A DNA stretch of 64,000 nt from Sphingomonas paeninsulae. Lineage in GTDB: Bacteria > Pseudomonadota > Alphaproteobacteria > Sphingomonadales > Sphingomonadaceae. Made by a program: the position numbers and the translations under genes. Below are positions 1 to 9,183 of this stretch, one piece after another. The stretch is taken from the NCBI RefSeq assembly GCF_003660165.1, contig NZ_CP032829.1, positions 2,555,001 to 2,619,000 on the forward strand. The letters are read 5' to 3'. Position 1 is the stretch's first letter. The number at the start of each line of letters is the position of its first letter. The notes beneath the pieces are model-generated. The model was not told the origin of the DNA. It worked only from the letters and a program-made list of their open reading frames with translations, and searched no databases.

Positions 1-1796
1 TGCGGATAGCTCGCCAGTTGAGCCTGTGTTGCGACCTGTTCTGCGCCATATTGCGCCAGATTTGCGTTGGTCGCAGCGATCGCGGTATCCACGTCCGTGG
101 TTCGATTTGTTGTAGCGACGAGGTTGGCGAGTTCGATCCTGCTCCGCTCGATATCGCGGTCCAGTGTCCGTGCCTGCCTGAACAACCGCGAGCCGTCGCC
201 GGTGCCTTCGCTCAGTTCGCGTGAGAGGATCGCCTGAGTATCGGCAACGCCCGGTCGCACCAGTGTTTGCGTTGCGAGAAAGAAATCGGTGACCAACGCG
301 GGGTTGGCGGGCATCTGGTCGACCAGAAGCTGGAAATAGGGGCTGAGCAAATTTCCAAGGCCGGTCACGGGAGTATGGGTATCGGCAGCGGTTTGCACAA
401 CGGTACGGAACTGCGCCATCGCCGCTGTAACCTGACCATGTCGCGCCAGATAAGCGGCGAGCCGCGCACGCGCGCCATTCACGGCAACCGTCAGCGGATA
501 GCGTGTTTCGAGCAGAGCCAGCGCGGCTCGCATTTTGCCCTCGCCCCCGCTCACATTGCCCGATGCTTCCAGAGCAAGTCCTGACTCCGCCAGTATCTGG
601 GAACGCAGCCGCGTGATTGACAGTACGCGGCCCGCTCGTACCACCACAGCCTGCGCCATCGCCGCATCGAGTGCAGCTCGCGCCTCGACGGGCTTGCCTT
701 GCAGGCGCAGCAAAGTCCCGCGGATCTGTAATGCCTGCGCGTCGATGATCTGCGCGCGTTCGTCGGGCGTTAAAGTAGTGGAATCGGTCGCACCCAGGCG
801 CTGTGCCACTGGTACGCCGGCATTGATTTCGGCAGCCACCTGAGCCCCGATCTCGATTGCGCTTCCCGGTTGCCCAATGACCCGCTCGATAGGCGCCACG
901 GGGCGATCCAGAACGTTCAGGGCGGCATCGTAGTGCTGCTGATTCAGTTGGTGCAACGCTTCGAAATTGCGCCGCAACCGAACCTGTACGGCATCGTTCG
1001 TCGGGATCAGGTTTGCCTGCGTAAACAGCGCATCGGCTTCTGCAAAGTCACCGAGGTTCGATTTTTGCAGCGCACGGTTAATCAGATATTCGCCCGCATG
1101 GTCGGCTTCAGCCGTTCCCTTTGCCGCACGATTTTCAAGGGTGTCGAAAAACTCCGCAGCTTCGGCGTAATCGCCACTGTTGTTGCGGCGATACCCCTCT
1201 GCCAGCGCCTGATCGGGATCGAGAGTGCCAGCTTGTACGCGCGCGAACGCTACGGGATCATCCACCGAAGTCGTTGCAAGAGTCACTTTGCCTGCAACGA
1301 TGCGATCGGCGACGACGGTGCGCAGTCCCAGTTTCAGAGCCGAATCGTAACCATCCAACCCTTCGGCGACCCAGAGAACCGGCCCTTTGCGATACGAATA
1401 AACCCTATACCCGACTGCCGCTGTTTTCAGTTTGCAGTGCTTTACCGCAACATTCCCCAGATCCTCGATCGCTTCTGTCGAGTCAGCGGAACAATCGACT
1501 TCTCCGGACCGTGCCGCAGCCAGCCTGGCTTCTGCATTGTCACCACGCAAAGCGCGTAATTTTCCGACAGGCTGGGCGGCATCGCGACATACGATCGCCC
1601 AGGATCGGTCGAACATATTGGATAATGCTTTGTCGTGACTGCGTGTCTGTACCTGACACAACACACCGCCGCCGCTGCCGAGCGGAAAGCTGTCCAAAAG
1701 GCTGGGCGAGGCAGCCAGTGAAGGGGTAGCGCCCGTGGCGCAAACAGCCAAAGTTGCTGTAGCCAATAAATGCCGAAAAACGCTGCTGTCAGACAC
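1..1796 (-). CDS. CHAT-domain (caspase-like) protein, N-terminal part; C-terminus lies beyond the window
   Basis: An uninterrupted minus-strand frame of about 598 codons runs off the left edge. The GTG start at 1796 is chosen because a strong purine-rich ribosome site (GGGGGGA) lies 5 bases upstream and an in-frame stop lies just before it. The first ~30 residues look like a secretion signal (TLAVCATGATPSLAA). The next ~110 residues (LLDSFPLGSGGG, NMFDRSWAIVCRDAA) resemble the N-terminal region of sphingomonad CHAT-domain proteins. Residues ~180-600 are helical and TPR-like (YAEAAEFFDTLENRA, DFAEADALFTQANLI). CHAT domains are caspase-related proteases at the C-terminus of such proteins; here that domain would lie outside the window, so the assignment rests on the N-terminal part only. 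Substrate and partners are unknown. Confidence 0.72.
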   Translation of the reverse strand, partial: MSDSSVFRHLLATATLAVCATGATPSLAASPSLLDSFPLGSGGGVLCQVQTRSHDKALSNMFDRSWAIVCRDAAQPVGKLRALRGDNAEARLAAARSGEVDCSADSTEAIEDLGNVAVKHCKLKTAAVGYRVYSYRKGPVLWVAEGLDGYDSALKLGLRTVVADRIVAGKVTLATTSVDDPVAFARVQAGTLDPDQALAEGYRRNNSGDYAEAAEFFDTLENRAAKGTAEADHAGEYLINRALQKSNLGDFAEADALFTQANLIPTNDAVQVRLRRNFEALHQLNQQHYDAALNVLDRPVAPIERVIGQPGSAIEIGAQVAAEINAGVPVAQRLGATDSTTLTPDERAQIIDAQALQIRGTLLRLQGKPVEARAALDAAMAQAVVVRAGRVLSITRLRSQILAESGLALEASGNVSGGEGKMRAALALLETRYPLTVAVNGARARLAAYLARHGQVTAAMAQFRTVVQTAADTHTPVTGLGNLLSPYFQLLVDQMPANPALVTDFFLATQTLVRPGVADTQAILSRELSEGTGDGSRLFRQARTLDRDIERSRIELANLVATTNRTTDVDTAIAATNANLAQYGAEQVATQAQLASYP

Positions 1797-1949
1797 GTAA
1801 ATCCCCCCGCTTCACAGTCAGCACGGCCAGAGTTTGCTCTGCACCGCAGTGAAAATTGCGCGCCCCCAAAGGTCCGACGAATCAGTCCTTTATGGAGGTC
1901 TTTCTACACCGGTCGATCACGTTGTCGAACAATGATGCTCAAGAGTGCC

Positions 1950-2906
1950 TTAACCTTCCGAAACCTTCTCACAGGCAGAAGATCGTTTGGGTCGGGTGCC
2001 AAAATGTGCTTCGCCGCGCGCCTCTGCCAACGCTGCCTGACGTTGTCGTTCGGCAAATCCAGCCAATTCAGCATCGTCGCGCGATCCGTGACAGGCCGCA
2101 CAACTCACGCCCTCAACGTATAAGGGTGATTTGCGCCCCTCGGCGTTCAGCGGTTTCCTGCAAGCATGACAAATACTGTGCGTGCCGGCGACCAGCCCCG
2201 ATCCGACAGCGACTCGCTGGTCAAAGACGAAACACTCGCCCTCCCACATACTTTCGGCAGGGGGCACAGTTTCAAGATATTTCAGGATACCGCCTTGCAG
2301 GTGATAAACTTCATCAATGCCTTCAGACTTGAGGAACGCGGTCGATTTCTCGCAGCGAATCCCGCCTGTGCAGAACATTGCGACCTTGGTCTTGCCAGAA
2401 GTTACCGCTTCCCGGTTTTCCCGAAACCACGCCGGAAAATCGCCAAAGCTTTGCGTCTTCGGGTCGATCGCCCCCGGAAAACTGCCGATAGCCACTTCGT
2501 AATCGTTGCGCGTATCGATGACGACGGTGTCCGGATCGGCGATCAGGGCATTCCAATCCGCAGGCGCTACGTAATATCCAGTGCCGCTCAAGGGGTCGAT
2601 ATCGGGCTGGCCCATCGTGACGATTTCGCGCTTTAACCGCACCTTCATGCGATAGAATGGCATCATCGCTGCCGACGAATATTTCACTTCCAGTTCCGAA
2701 CAGCCGGGGAGTGTACGGACGTGGGCGATGACCCCTGCGATCGCCGCTTCCGACCCTGCGATCGTTCCGTTAATGCCTTCGGGGGCCAGAAGGATCGTCC
2801 CCCGCACGTCCGCGCAAACTTGCTCAAGTGGCTCGCGCAATGCTGCGCAATCCTCGAAACGGGCAAAGCGGTACAGCGCCGCGACCTGAACTTCGGTATT
2901 CGTCAT
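1950..2906 (-). CDS. trhO: TrhO, oxygen-dependent tRNA uridine-34 hydroxylase (rhodanese family)
   Basis: A 318-residue protein with the TrhO/YceA architecture: an N-terminal acylphosphatase-like domain (~1-100, with APEGINGTIAG at 41-51), a central rhodanese domain (~115-220), and a C-terminal cysteine-rich segment (CHAC and CAAC pairs at ~243-272) that probably binds a metal. The rhodanese loop C179-TGGIRC holds the expected catalytic cysteine. The family makes 5-hydroxyuridine at the wobble position of some tRNAs, using O2 and prephenate-independent chemistry. Its ATG overlaps the stop of the upstream 50-residue gene (ATGA), so translation is probably coupled with that gene and doxX. Confidence 0.93.
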   Translation of the reverse strand: MTNTEVQVAALYRFARFEDCAALREPLEQVCADVRGTILLAPEGINGTIAGSEAAIAGVIAHVRTLPGCSELEVKYSSAAMMPFYRMKVRLKREIVTMGQPDIDPLSGTGYYVAPADWNALIADPDTVVIDTRNDYEVAIGSFPGAIDPKTQSFGDFPAWFRENREAVTSGKTKVAMFCTGGIRCEKSTAFLKSEGIDEVYHLQGGILKYLETVPPAESMWEGECFVFDQRVAVGSGLVAGTHSICHACRKPLNAEGRKSPLYVEGVSCAACHGSRDDAELAGFAERQRQAALAEARGEAHFGTRPKRSSACEKVSEG

Positions 2907-3055
2907 TTTTCGGTGAAACGCTTAACCTTGTTGGGCAAATCCTTGCCCTTGGTCCGCCGTGAGGGGATCTGGACCGGGTTTTTTTTCTTCCACTCGGCCC
3001 ATGTCATCGGACCCTCGGGCGTTTCGATAATCTGATCGTCCAGAGATTCGGTCAT
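2903..3055 (-). CDS. Small basic conserved-looking protein, 50 residues
   Basis: A short frame lies exactly between doxX and trhO. Its ATG (3055) overlaps the doxX stop and its stop overlaps the trhO start, both as ATGA. It begins MTESLDDQII and contains TPEGPMTWAEWKKKNPV followed by a lysine/arginine-rich tail (PSRRTKGKDLPNKVKR). There is no signal peptide, membrane segment or cysteine pair. The tight double overlap and the ordinary codon use argue that it is translated. I do not recognise a function; the charged tail could bind nucleic acid, which would fit a neighbour acting on tRNA, but that is speculation. Confidence 0.65.
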   Translation of the reverse strand: MTESLDDQIIETPEGPMTWAEWKKKNPVQIPSRRTKGKDLPNKVKRFTEK

Positions 3056-3498
3056 CGGTTCAAAGCCTTTCGCGTTCTCAGCGGCCAGTCAGTTATACCG
3101 CCAGCGAACAGCGCCCACCAGATGATTACCGGCTGAAACAAAAGGCGGGGGCCGTGATACCACCAACCAAGTTTGGTGTGCCCAATCGCGATACCTTCCA
3201 GTGCGTGCTTGATGTTCGCTGGAAAAACGCAAACCGCATAGGCTGCAAGCATGATCCCAGCCAGATAACGTAGCCGCTTTGTCATTAGGGCAATGGCGCC
3301 CAGAATTTCACAGAGGCCGGTAATCAGTATGACCCGATCGGGATAGGGCACCCAAGCCGGCATGATCGCCAGAAACCCGCCCGGCGAATGAAGGTGCACA
3401 TAGCCGACGAACGCATAGATGACCGCCAGAAGACAGCGCAACACCGTCCGAATCCGCTCAAGGCGTGGATCAACTGGCGAGGGGGAGGGGGCGATCAT
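3052..3498 (-). CDS. DoxX-family membrane protein
   Basis: A 148-residue membrane protein with four hydrophobic segments (starting VLRCLLAVIYAFVGYVH, then VILITGLCEILGAIALM, LAGIMLAAYAVCVFPAN and LFQPVIIWWALFAGG), the layout of the DoxX/DoxD family, whose members are often linked to quinone or redox functions. The frame extends 21 codons further upstream, but the ATG at 3498 (MIAPSPSPVDPRLERIR) fits the family N-terminus better. It is the first gene of a three-gene minus-strand operon with the 50-residue gene and trhO. No catalytic residues can be assigned. Confidence 0.78.
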   Translation of the reverse strand: MIAPSPSPVDPRLERIRTVLRCLLAVIYAFVGYVHLHSPGGFLAIMPAWVPYPDRVILITGLCEILGAIALMTKRLRYLAGIMLAAYAVCVFPANIKHALEGIAIGHTKLGWWYHGPRLLFQPVIIWWALFAGGITDWPLRTRKALNR

Positions 3499-3600
3499 AT
3501 GAGCCTCCGTCGTTGGTTCGGCATCCAAGTGCAAGGCTTGAACGCGCAAACACGATGCCATTTCAAGAGGCGCTATCGAAATCGAAGCGCGCTTGAAGGT

Positions 3601-3674
3601 TGGAGGCCCGACCGGGAATCGAACCCGGGTGCGAGGATTTGCAGTCCTCTACGTCACCACTCCGCCATCGGGCC
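3601..3674 (-). tRNA. tRNA-Cys (anticodon GCA)
   Basis: A complete cloverleaf can be folded on the minus strand. The acceptor stem starts GGCCCGA and pairs with the 3' TCGGGCC side, the anticodon stem-loop reads GAGGA-CTGCAAA-TCCTC with anticodon GCA, and the T arm reads CCCGGGTTCGATTCCCGG. The CCA end is encoded (3601-3603). Length is 74 bases. Confidence 0.97.
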
Positions 3675-3871
3675 AACCGGACGCGCCTCCTGCAAGCCGC
3701 AGAGCCTACTGTCAACTCACTTGGTAACTTGCATGACAACTTAATCGGGATTGCGACGACGCCGCTTGGCTGACGCGACGGTTCACGATATAGGCGATTG
3801 CCGCACTGTATTGCATGACCAACACAGCTATGGCATCAAGCCAGAACAGGTGTAACCGAGATGTTCGATCA

Positions 3872-4492
3872 ATGACCGCAGACCGCTTCGAATCAATGCG
3901 CCGCGCGATGGTGTCGAACCAGTTGCGCACCACGTCTGTCGACGATCCCCGTGTCGTCGATGCGATGGCCCGTGTTCCACGCGAGGACTATGTTCCAGCC
4001 GACCGACGTGACGTTGCTTATACCGATATATCGATTCCCCTCGTAAACGGTCGCGCTTTAAATTCGCCGATGGCGACCGCCCGGTTGATCAACGAAGCGG
4101 GGATTACTGCCAGCGATCATGTCCTGATCGTTGGGGCGGCTACCGGCTATGCCGTCGCGGTCGCAACCTTACTCGCGAAATCGGTTGTCGGCCTTGAGTG
4201 TGATGCCGCGCTGGCGACGGCTGGTGACGTTGTCGGTCCTTTAGAAGCTGGTGCTGCGGATCATGGTCCGTTCGACGTTATCGTCATTGACGGTGCGGTC
4301 GAGGAGGTGCCCTCGGCGTTGATCGACCAGCTTGCTCCCGGCGGCCGCCTCGCCACCGCAACGATCGAGAATGGTGTTACCCGGCTTGCTGTCGGTCGCC
4401 GCGGAGGGGCTGGGTTCGCGCTCAGCGCATTTGCCGATGCCGATGCAGTGGTCTTGCCCGGATTCGCCCGACCACGCGCATTCGTATTTTGA
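3872..4492 (+). CDS. pcm: Protein-L-isoaspartate O-methyltransferase
   Basis: A 206-residue SAM-dependent methyltransferase that repairs isoaspartyl residues in damaged proteins. The N-terminal block (MRRAMVSNQLRT...VDDPRVVDAMARVPREDYVP), a central nucleotide-binding loop (VLIVGAATGYAVAVATLL, glycine loop at ~90-100) and FDVIVIDGAVEEVP are typical of alphaproteobacterial members, which are shorter and more divergent than E. coli Pcm. The frame extends to an ATG at 3815, but the ATG at 3872 (MTADRFESMRRAM) matches the family start. tolC follows 19 bases downstream, so the two are probably co-transcribed. Confidence 0.88.
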   Translation: MTADRFESMRRAMVSNQLRTTSVDDPRVVDAMARVPREDYVPADRRDVAYTDISIPLVNGRALNSPMATARLINEAGITASDHVLIVGAATGYAVAVATLLAKSVVGLECDAALATAGDVVGPLEAGAADHGPFDVIVIDGAVEEVPSALIDQLAPGGRLATATIENGVTRLAVGRRGGAGFALSAFADADAVVLPGFARPRAFVF

Positions 4493-4511
4493 ATTTGGGG
4501 GTTTTTCGCCA

Positions 4512-5966
4512 GTGATCCACTGCAGCGTTCGCGCGCTCTTGCTTGCAACGGTTCTTGTCTCCGGCCCTGCGTCGGCAGACACGCTGCGTGAGGCGTTGGC
4601 AAAGGCATATCGCAGCAACCCAACTCTGACCGGTGCTCGCGCGGGGCAGCGTGCAACCGATGAAGGCGTACCCATTGCGCGCGCGCGCGGATTGCCTTCT
4701 GCAAATGCAACAGCAGCCTATACTGAAGACTTTGTACGGTCGGCATTGAATTTCACATCGCCAGCACGATCCGCGTCGGCCACCGTCAATCTTTCCGTGC
4801 CGATTTATTCGGGCGGTGCCGTGCATAATGCGGTGAAAGCGGCCGACGCCCGCGTCAGCGCGGGGCAGGCGTCGCTACGTGATACTGAGGCGACGTTGTT
4901 CTCCAATGTCGTTGCTTCATACATGGACGTCATTCGCGATCAGGCAATCGTGTCGCTGAATATGCAGAATCTTCAGGTGCTGAACGTCAATCTCGAGGCG
5001 ACGCAGGATCGGTTTCAGGTCGGCGATTTGACCCGCACCGACGTTGCTCAATCGCAAGCGCGACTTTCGGAAGCGCGGAGCCAGCTCGAATCGGCGCAGG
5101 CGCAGTTGATCACCAGTCGCGAGACTTATGTTCGTCTGGTTGGCGATTCTGCGACCAACCTAGAGCCGCCGCCGCCGTTGCCCAACCTGCCAATTTCGCC
5201 CGATACGGCGGTGACGGTCGCGCTCGATAATAATCCCGGCCTTTTGGCGGCGCAGCGCCGCCGTGAAGCCGCGCGTTTTGATACTAACGTCGCTCGAGCC
5301 TCTCGTGCTCCAACGATTGCAGCGATCGCGGGCGGAAATTACTCGAATTTTCTGGGCTCTCTGGTTGCTGATGGGTTTGGCTCAACCGGTATTCCGCAGA
5401 CCAGCACAACTGCTCAGGCCGGCGTGCAGCTTACCATCCCGCTTTACCAGGGCGGACTGCCCACGGCTCAGGTTCGGCGGGCCCAGGCCCTCGAGTCGCA
5501 GTCGATCGAGCAGACGATTGAGGTTGAACGTAATATTGTTGCGCAAACCCGGGCGGCCTATGCCAGCTGGCGTGCTTCGAATGAGCTGATAATTTCGTCA
5601 CAGTCAGCAGTGGATGCCAACACACTTTCGCTGGAGGGCGTCCGTGCAGAGAACAGCGTGGGCAACCGCACGATTCTCGACATCCTGAATGCCGAGCAGG
5701 AATTGCTGAATTCGCAGGTGAACCTCGTGTCCGCGCGTCGGAATAGTTATGTTGCAGGCTTTTCGCTGCTTGCTGCAATGGGGCAGGCCGAGGCTCGCAA
5801 TCTCGGCCTTGAGTCGGGGGCGCTTTTCGATCCGACGGTTAACTATAATCGTGTCAGGAACGACATTTGGGATTTTCATGACGATCCTCACCCCTCTCCG
5901 GTTGCGAGCCGGACAGTTGACACGCCCGCCCAAACCCCGTCAGTTATCGGACCAACGCAGAAATAA
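4512..5966 (+). CDS. tolC: TolC-family outer-membrane efflux channel
   Basis: A 484-residue outer-membrane factor. The GTG at 4512 is chosen because it opens a clean signal peptide (SVRALLLATVLVSGPASA, cleavage just before DTLREALAKAY) and has GGGGG about 10 bases upstream; the open frame runs back to 4332 inside pcm. The mature protein shows the duplicated TolC pattern: LREALAKAYRSNPTL at the start, long helical hairpins with TRTDVAQSQARLSEARSQLE at ~180, a strand block around YSNFLG, and a second set with NRTILDILNAEQELLNSQVNLV near ~400. It would act as the exit duct for RND pumps or type I secretion. No pump gene is adjacent. Confidence 0.93.
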   Translation: MIHCSVRALLLATVLVSGPASADTLREALAKAYRSNPTLTGARAGQRATDEGVPIARARGLPSANATAAYTEDFVRSALNFTSPARSASATVNLSVPIYSGGAVHNAVKAADARVSAGQASLRDTEATLFSNVVASYMDVIRDQAIVSLNMQNLQVLNVNLEATQDRFQVGDLTRTDVAQSQARLSEARSQLESAQAQLITSRETYVRLVGDSATNLEPPPPLPNLPISPDTAVTVALDNNPGLLAAQRRREAARFDTNVARASRAPTIAAIAGGNYSNFLGSLVADGFGSTGIPQTSTTAQAGVQLTIPLYQGGLPTAQVRRAQALESQSIEQTIEVERNIVAQTRAAYASWRASNELIISSQSAVDANTLSLEGVRAENSVGNRTILDILNAEQELLNSQVNLVSARRNSYVAGFSLLAAMGQAEARNLGLESGALFDPTVNYNRVRNDIWDFHDDPHPSPVASRTVDTPAQTPSVIGPTQK

Positions 5967-6006
5967 CGTGTGGGGCGTTGCGAAAAGGTGCTTAACGGTG
6001 GGTGAC

Positions 6007-6486
6007 ATGAGCAACGAACCGTCGATGGAAGAGATTTTATCATCGATAAAACGTATCATCGCTGAAGATAGCGATGTCGCTTTGTCGGTACCAAGGACAC
6101 GGCGATCGGTTGCCGGATCGATGACGATGGAACGTGCTGTCCCGTCAAGGACCGAATCATCCGATGAGTCCGAAGTCCTAGAGCTTACAGAGGCTGCTCC
6201 GGTCGAGGAGCCTATTAAGGACCGCCGCGTGCCCGATATTCAGCAGCCTGAAGCGTCACAGAAGCCACCGCTGGTTTCGGATGCGACTCTTAACGCCAGT
6301 CGATCCTCGATTGCAGCGCTGTCCGCTCTGGTCATAAAGCCCGAGATTACCGGGGGCGACACGCTGGAGGGGCTGGTCCGCGAAATGCTGAAGCCGATGT
6401 TGGCCGATTGGCTCGATCAACGACTGCCGGACGTCGTCGAGCGCCTGGTCGCGCAGGAAATCTCAAGGATAACAGCGCGGGGATAG
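6007..6486 (+). CDS. popZ: PopZ-like polar organizing protein (DUF2497 family)
   Basis: A 159-residue protein with the two conserved ends of PopZ: an N-terminal helix (PSMEEILSSIKRIIAEDS, ~4-21) and a C-terminal helical block (DTLEGLVREMLKPMLADW...LPDVVERLVAQEISRI, ~115-157), separated by an acidic, proline-rich low-complexity linker. PopZ self-assembles at the cell pole and anchors ParB/centromere and signalling proteins in Caulobacter. The real ATG is at 6007; the frame extends upstream into tolC. It lies between tolC and valS, as in other alphaproteobacteria. Polar function in this organism is inferred. Confidence 0.87.
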   Translation: MSNEPSMEEILSSIKRIIAEDSDVALSVPRTRRSVAGSMTMERAVPSRTESSDESEVLELTEAAPVEEPIKDRRVPDIQQPEASQKPPLVSDATLNASRSSIAALSALVIKPEITGGDTLEGLVREMLKPMLADWLDQRLPDVVERLVAQEISRITARG

Positions 6487-6521
6487 GCGCACGGTCACGG
6501 ACCCGCTAAGCGGCACGCGTT

Positions 6522-9155
6522 ATGACCGAACTTTCAAAAACATTCGACCCCGCCGAAATCGAAGCCCGCTGGTACGCGCATTGGGAGAGTAGCAACGCGT
6601 TCCGGCCTGAGCGCCCCGACGCTGCTCCCTTCACCATCGTGATGCCCCCGCCGAACGTCACCGGCAATCTTCACATTGGCCATGCCCTCGACATTACGCT
6701 GCAGGACATCCTTGTCCGCCACGCGCGTTTGCAGGGTAAAGACGCGCTATGGGTGGCGGGCACCGATCATGCGGGCATCGCGACTCAGATGGTCGTCGAG
6801 CGGCAAATGGCGCTCACCCAGCAGAAGCGCACCGATTTCACGCGCGAGGAATTTATTGCCAAGGTTTGGGAATGGAAAGCCGAGAGCGGCGGTCAGATCA
6901 CCCAGCAACTTCGCCGGATCGGTGCAAGCTGCGACTGGGAGAACGAACGCTTCACGATGGATGCAGGCTTTTCGAAGGCCGTTCTAAAGGTGTTCGTGGA
7001 CCTGCATAACGAGGGGCTGCTCTACCGCGATAAACGGCTCGTAAACTGGGACCCGGGTCTGAAAACCGCGATTAGCGATCTCGAGGTCGAGACGCGCGAG
7101 ATACAGGGCAAGTTCTGGCATTTCCGTTACGCGCTGGCCGATGGCAGCGGGCATATCTCAGTTGCTACGACGCGACCGGAAACGATGCTTGCCGATATGG
7201 CGGTTGCCGTGAACCCGAGCGATGAGCGTTACACGGCCCTGATTGGCAAGATGGTGAAGTTGCCGATTACCGGGCGGTTGATCCCGATCGTGGCCGACGA
7301 GCACGCCGATCCTGAACTTGGGTCGGGTGCCGTAAAGATTACGCCGGGCCATGATTTCAACGATTTCGAAGTCGGTCGGCGTGCTGGGTTTGCTGCGGGG
7401 CAGATGCTGAACATGCTGGATGCCGAGGCCAAGGTGATCCAAACATCTGACGGTCTGATCCCCGACGAATTGCTTGGTCTTTCGGTGAAGGATGCCCGCG
7501 GTCGTGTCGTCGCGATGCTTGAGGAAGCGGGCGCATTTGAGAGGGTCGAGGATCGGGTCATTCAGACTCCCTATGGCGATCGTTCAGGCGTGGTGATCGA
7601 GCCGTGGCTGACAGACCAATGGTATGTTGATGCCAAGACGCTGGCCGGTCCTGCGATCGAAGCCGTGCGCAGCGGCGAGATCAAGGTTGTCCCTGCAACG
7701 TGGGAAAAGACGTGGTTCCAGTGGCTGGAAAACATTCAGCCGTGGTGCGTTTCTCGCCAGCTTTGGTGGGGGCATCAGATTCCTGCGTGGTTCGACGCCG
7801 ATGGCAAATATTACGTGGCCGAAGATGAAGCCAGTGCGCAGGCGCTGGCCGGGGAAGGGGTTGCCCTCACTCGGGATAGCGACGTTCTAGACACTTGGTT
7901 TTCGTCCGCGCTGTGGCCTTTTGGAACACTTGGCTGGCCTGACGCTGATCCGAAGCTCGCGAAACATTACCCTAATGACGTTCTGATTTCAGGATTCGAC
8001 ATCCTGTTCTTCTGGGACGCACGGATGGCGATGCAGGGGATGCACTTCATGAAGGAAGTGCCGTGGAAGACGCTGTACCTCCACGGCCTTGTCCGCGCGC
8101 CTGATGGTTCAAAGATGTCGAAGTCGAAGGGCAATACGGTCGACCCCCTTGGCCTGATCGACAAATATGGTGCCGATGCGCTGCGCTTTTTCATGGCGTC
8201 AATGGAGAGTCAGGGCCGCGACATAAAGCTCGATGAGAAGCGACTCGAGGGCTATCGCAATTTTGCGACCAAGCTGTGGAATGCCGCGCGCTTTTGTCAG
8301 GTCAACGGGATTGGTGCGTCGACTTCGGTCGCGGCTCCGGCTACGGAACTGGCAGTCAATCGCTGGATCATTGGCGAGGTGGTCGAAACCGTTGCAAAGC
8401 TCGATAAGGCGCTGGCCGACCTGCGCTTCGATGAAGCTGCGAATACAGTTTATCACTTTGTCTGGGACCGATTTTGCGACTGGTATCTGGAACTGATCAA
8501 GACCGAAATCGGCGATGAGACAAAGGCCGTCGCGGGTTGGGTGTTCGACCAGATTCTCGTGATGCTGCATCCGTTCATGCCGTTCATTACCGAGGAACTT
8601 TGGCACGCGATGGGTACGCGGGAGTGCGATCTGGTGCTGGCGCAATGGCCTGATCCAGCGGTGGCATATGACGCAACGGTTGCGGCGGAAATCGAATGGG
8701 TGATCGGCGTGGTTAATGGTGTCCGGTCGATGCGGGCCGAACTCAACATCGCGCCGGGCATCGCGCTCGAGCCTTCGATTCTTCATGCTTCCGAACTGAC
8801 GACGCATAGGTTTTCGAACCACGGTTCGATCCTTCGGCGGATGGCCCGGATAACCGAACCTGCCGCGCTTTTGGATAAGGAGGCAGACGTCGGCGGGTCA
8901 GCTCAGATCGTTGTCGGCGAAGCGACTCTTATCTTCCCACTCGCCAATGCGGTCGATCTGCCCGCAGAACGGGCACGACTGACCAAGGGTATCGAAGCCG
9001 CCACCAAAGAGGCTGATGCCCTCTCTAAGCGTCTGGAAAACCCAGCATTTGTCGAACGTGCTAAGCCCGAGGCGGTGGCTAAGGCGCGAGAGGATCACGC
9101 GGAAAAATCTGCCGAGGCCGAACGGCTGTCGGCAGCCCTGGCGCGATTGGGATGA
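6522..9155 (+). CDS. valS: Valyl-tRNA synthetase
   Basis: An 877-residue class I aminoacyl-tRNA synthetase that charges tRNA-Val. HIGH lies at 51-54 inside [15 protein letters not shown], and the KMSKS loop is at ~531-535 ([11 protein letters not shown]). The editing (CP1) domain occupies roughly 190-340 ([17 protein letters not shown]), the anticodon-binding domain follows ~590-730, and the C-terminal ~65 residues form the valine-enzyme coiled-coil tail ([23 protein letters not shown]). The ATG is 35 bases after popZ. Length is somewhat below the E. coli enzyme but usual for this group. Confidence 0.98.
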   Translation: MTELSKTFDPAEIEARWYAHWESSNAFRPERPDAAPFTIVMPPPNVTGNLHIGHALDITLQDILVRHARLQGKDALWVAGTDHAGIATQMVVERQMALTQQKRTDFTREEFIAKVWEWKAESGGQITQQLRRIGASCDWENERFTMDAGFSKAVLKVFVDLHNEGLLYRDKRLVNWDPGLKTAISDLEVETREIQGKFWHFRYALADGSGHISVATTRPETMLADMAVAVNPSDERYTALIGKMVKLPITGRLIPIVADEHADPELGSGAVKITPGHDFNDFEVGRRAGFAAGQMLNMLDAEAKVIQTSDGLIPDELLGLSVKDARGRVVAMLEEAGAFERVEDRVIQTPYGDRSGVVIEPWLTDQWYVDAKTLAGPAIEAVRSGEIKVVPATWEKTWFQWLENIQPWCVSRQLWWGHQIPAWFDADGKYYVAEDEASAQALAGEGVALTRDSDVLDTWFSSALWPFGTLGWPDADPKLAKHYPNDVLISGFDILFFWDARMAMQGMHFMKEVPWKTLYLHGLVRAPDGSKMSKSKGNTVDPLGLIDKYGADALRFFMASMESQGRDIKLDEKRLEGYRNFATKLWNAARFCQVNGIGASTSVAAPATELAVNRWIIGEVVETVAKLDKALADLRFDEAANTVYHFVWDRFCDWYLELIKTEIGDETKAVAGWVFDQILVMLHPFMPFITEELWHAMGTRECDLVLAQWPDPAVAYDATVAAEIEWVIGVVNGVRSMRAELNIAPGIALEPSILHASELTTHRFSNHGSILRRMARITEPAALLDKEADVGGSAQIVVGEATLIFPLANAVDLPAERARLTKGIEAATKEADALSKRLENPAFVERAKPEAVAKAREDHAEKSAEAERLSAALARLG

Positions 9156-9183
9156 TCCCGAACCCAAAGTTTTTAGGCTTGTA

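Noticed and set aside
870-1729. Two long plus-strand open frames (870-1559 and 1121-1729)
   Set aside because: They are antisense to the CHAT-domain gene, have cysteine/arginine-rich compositions without family resemblance and no good ribosome sites.
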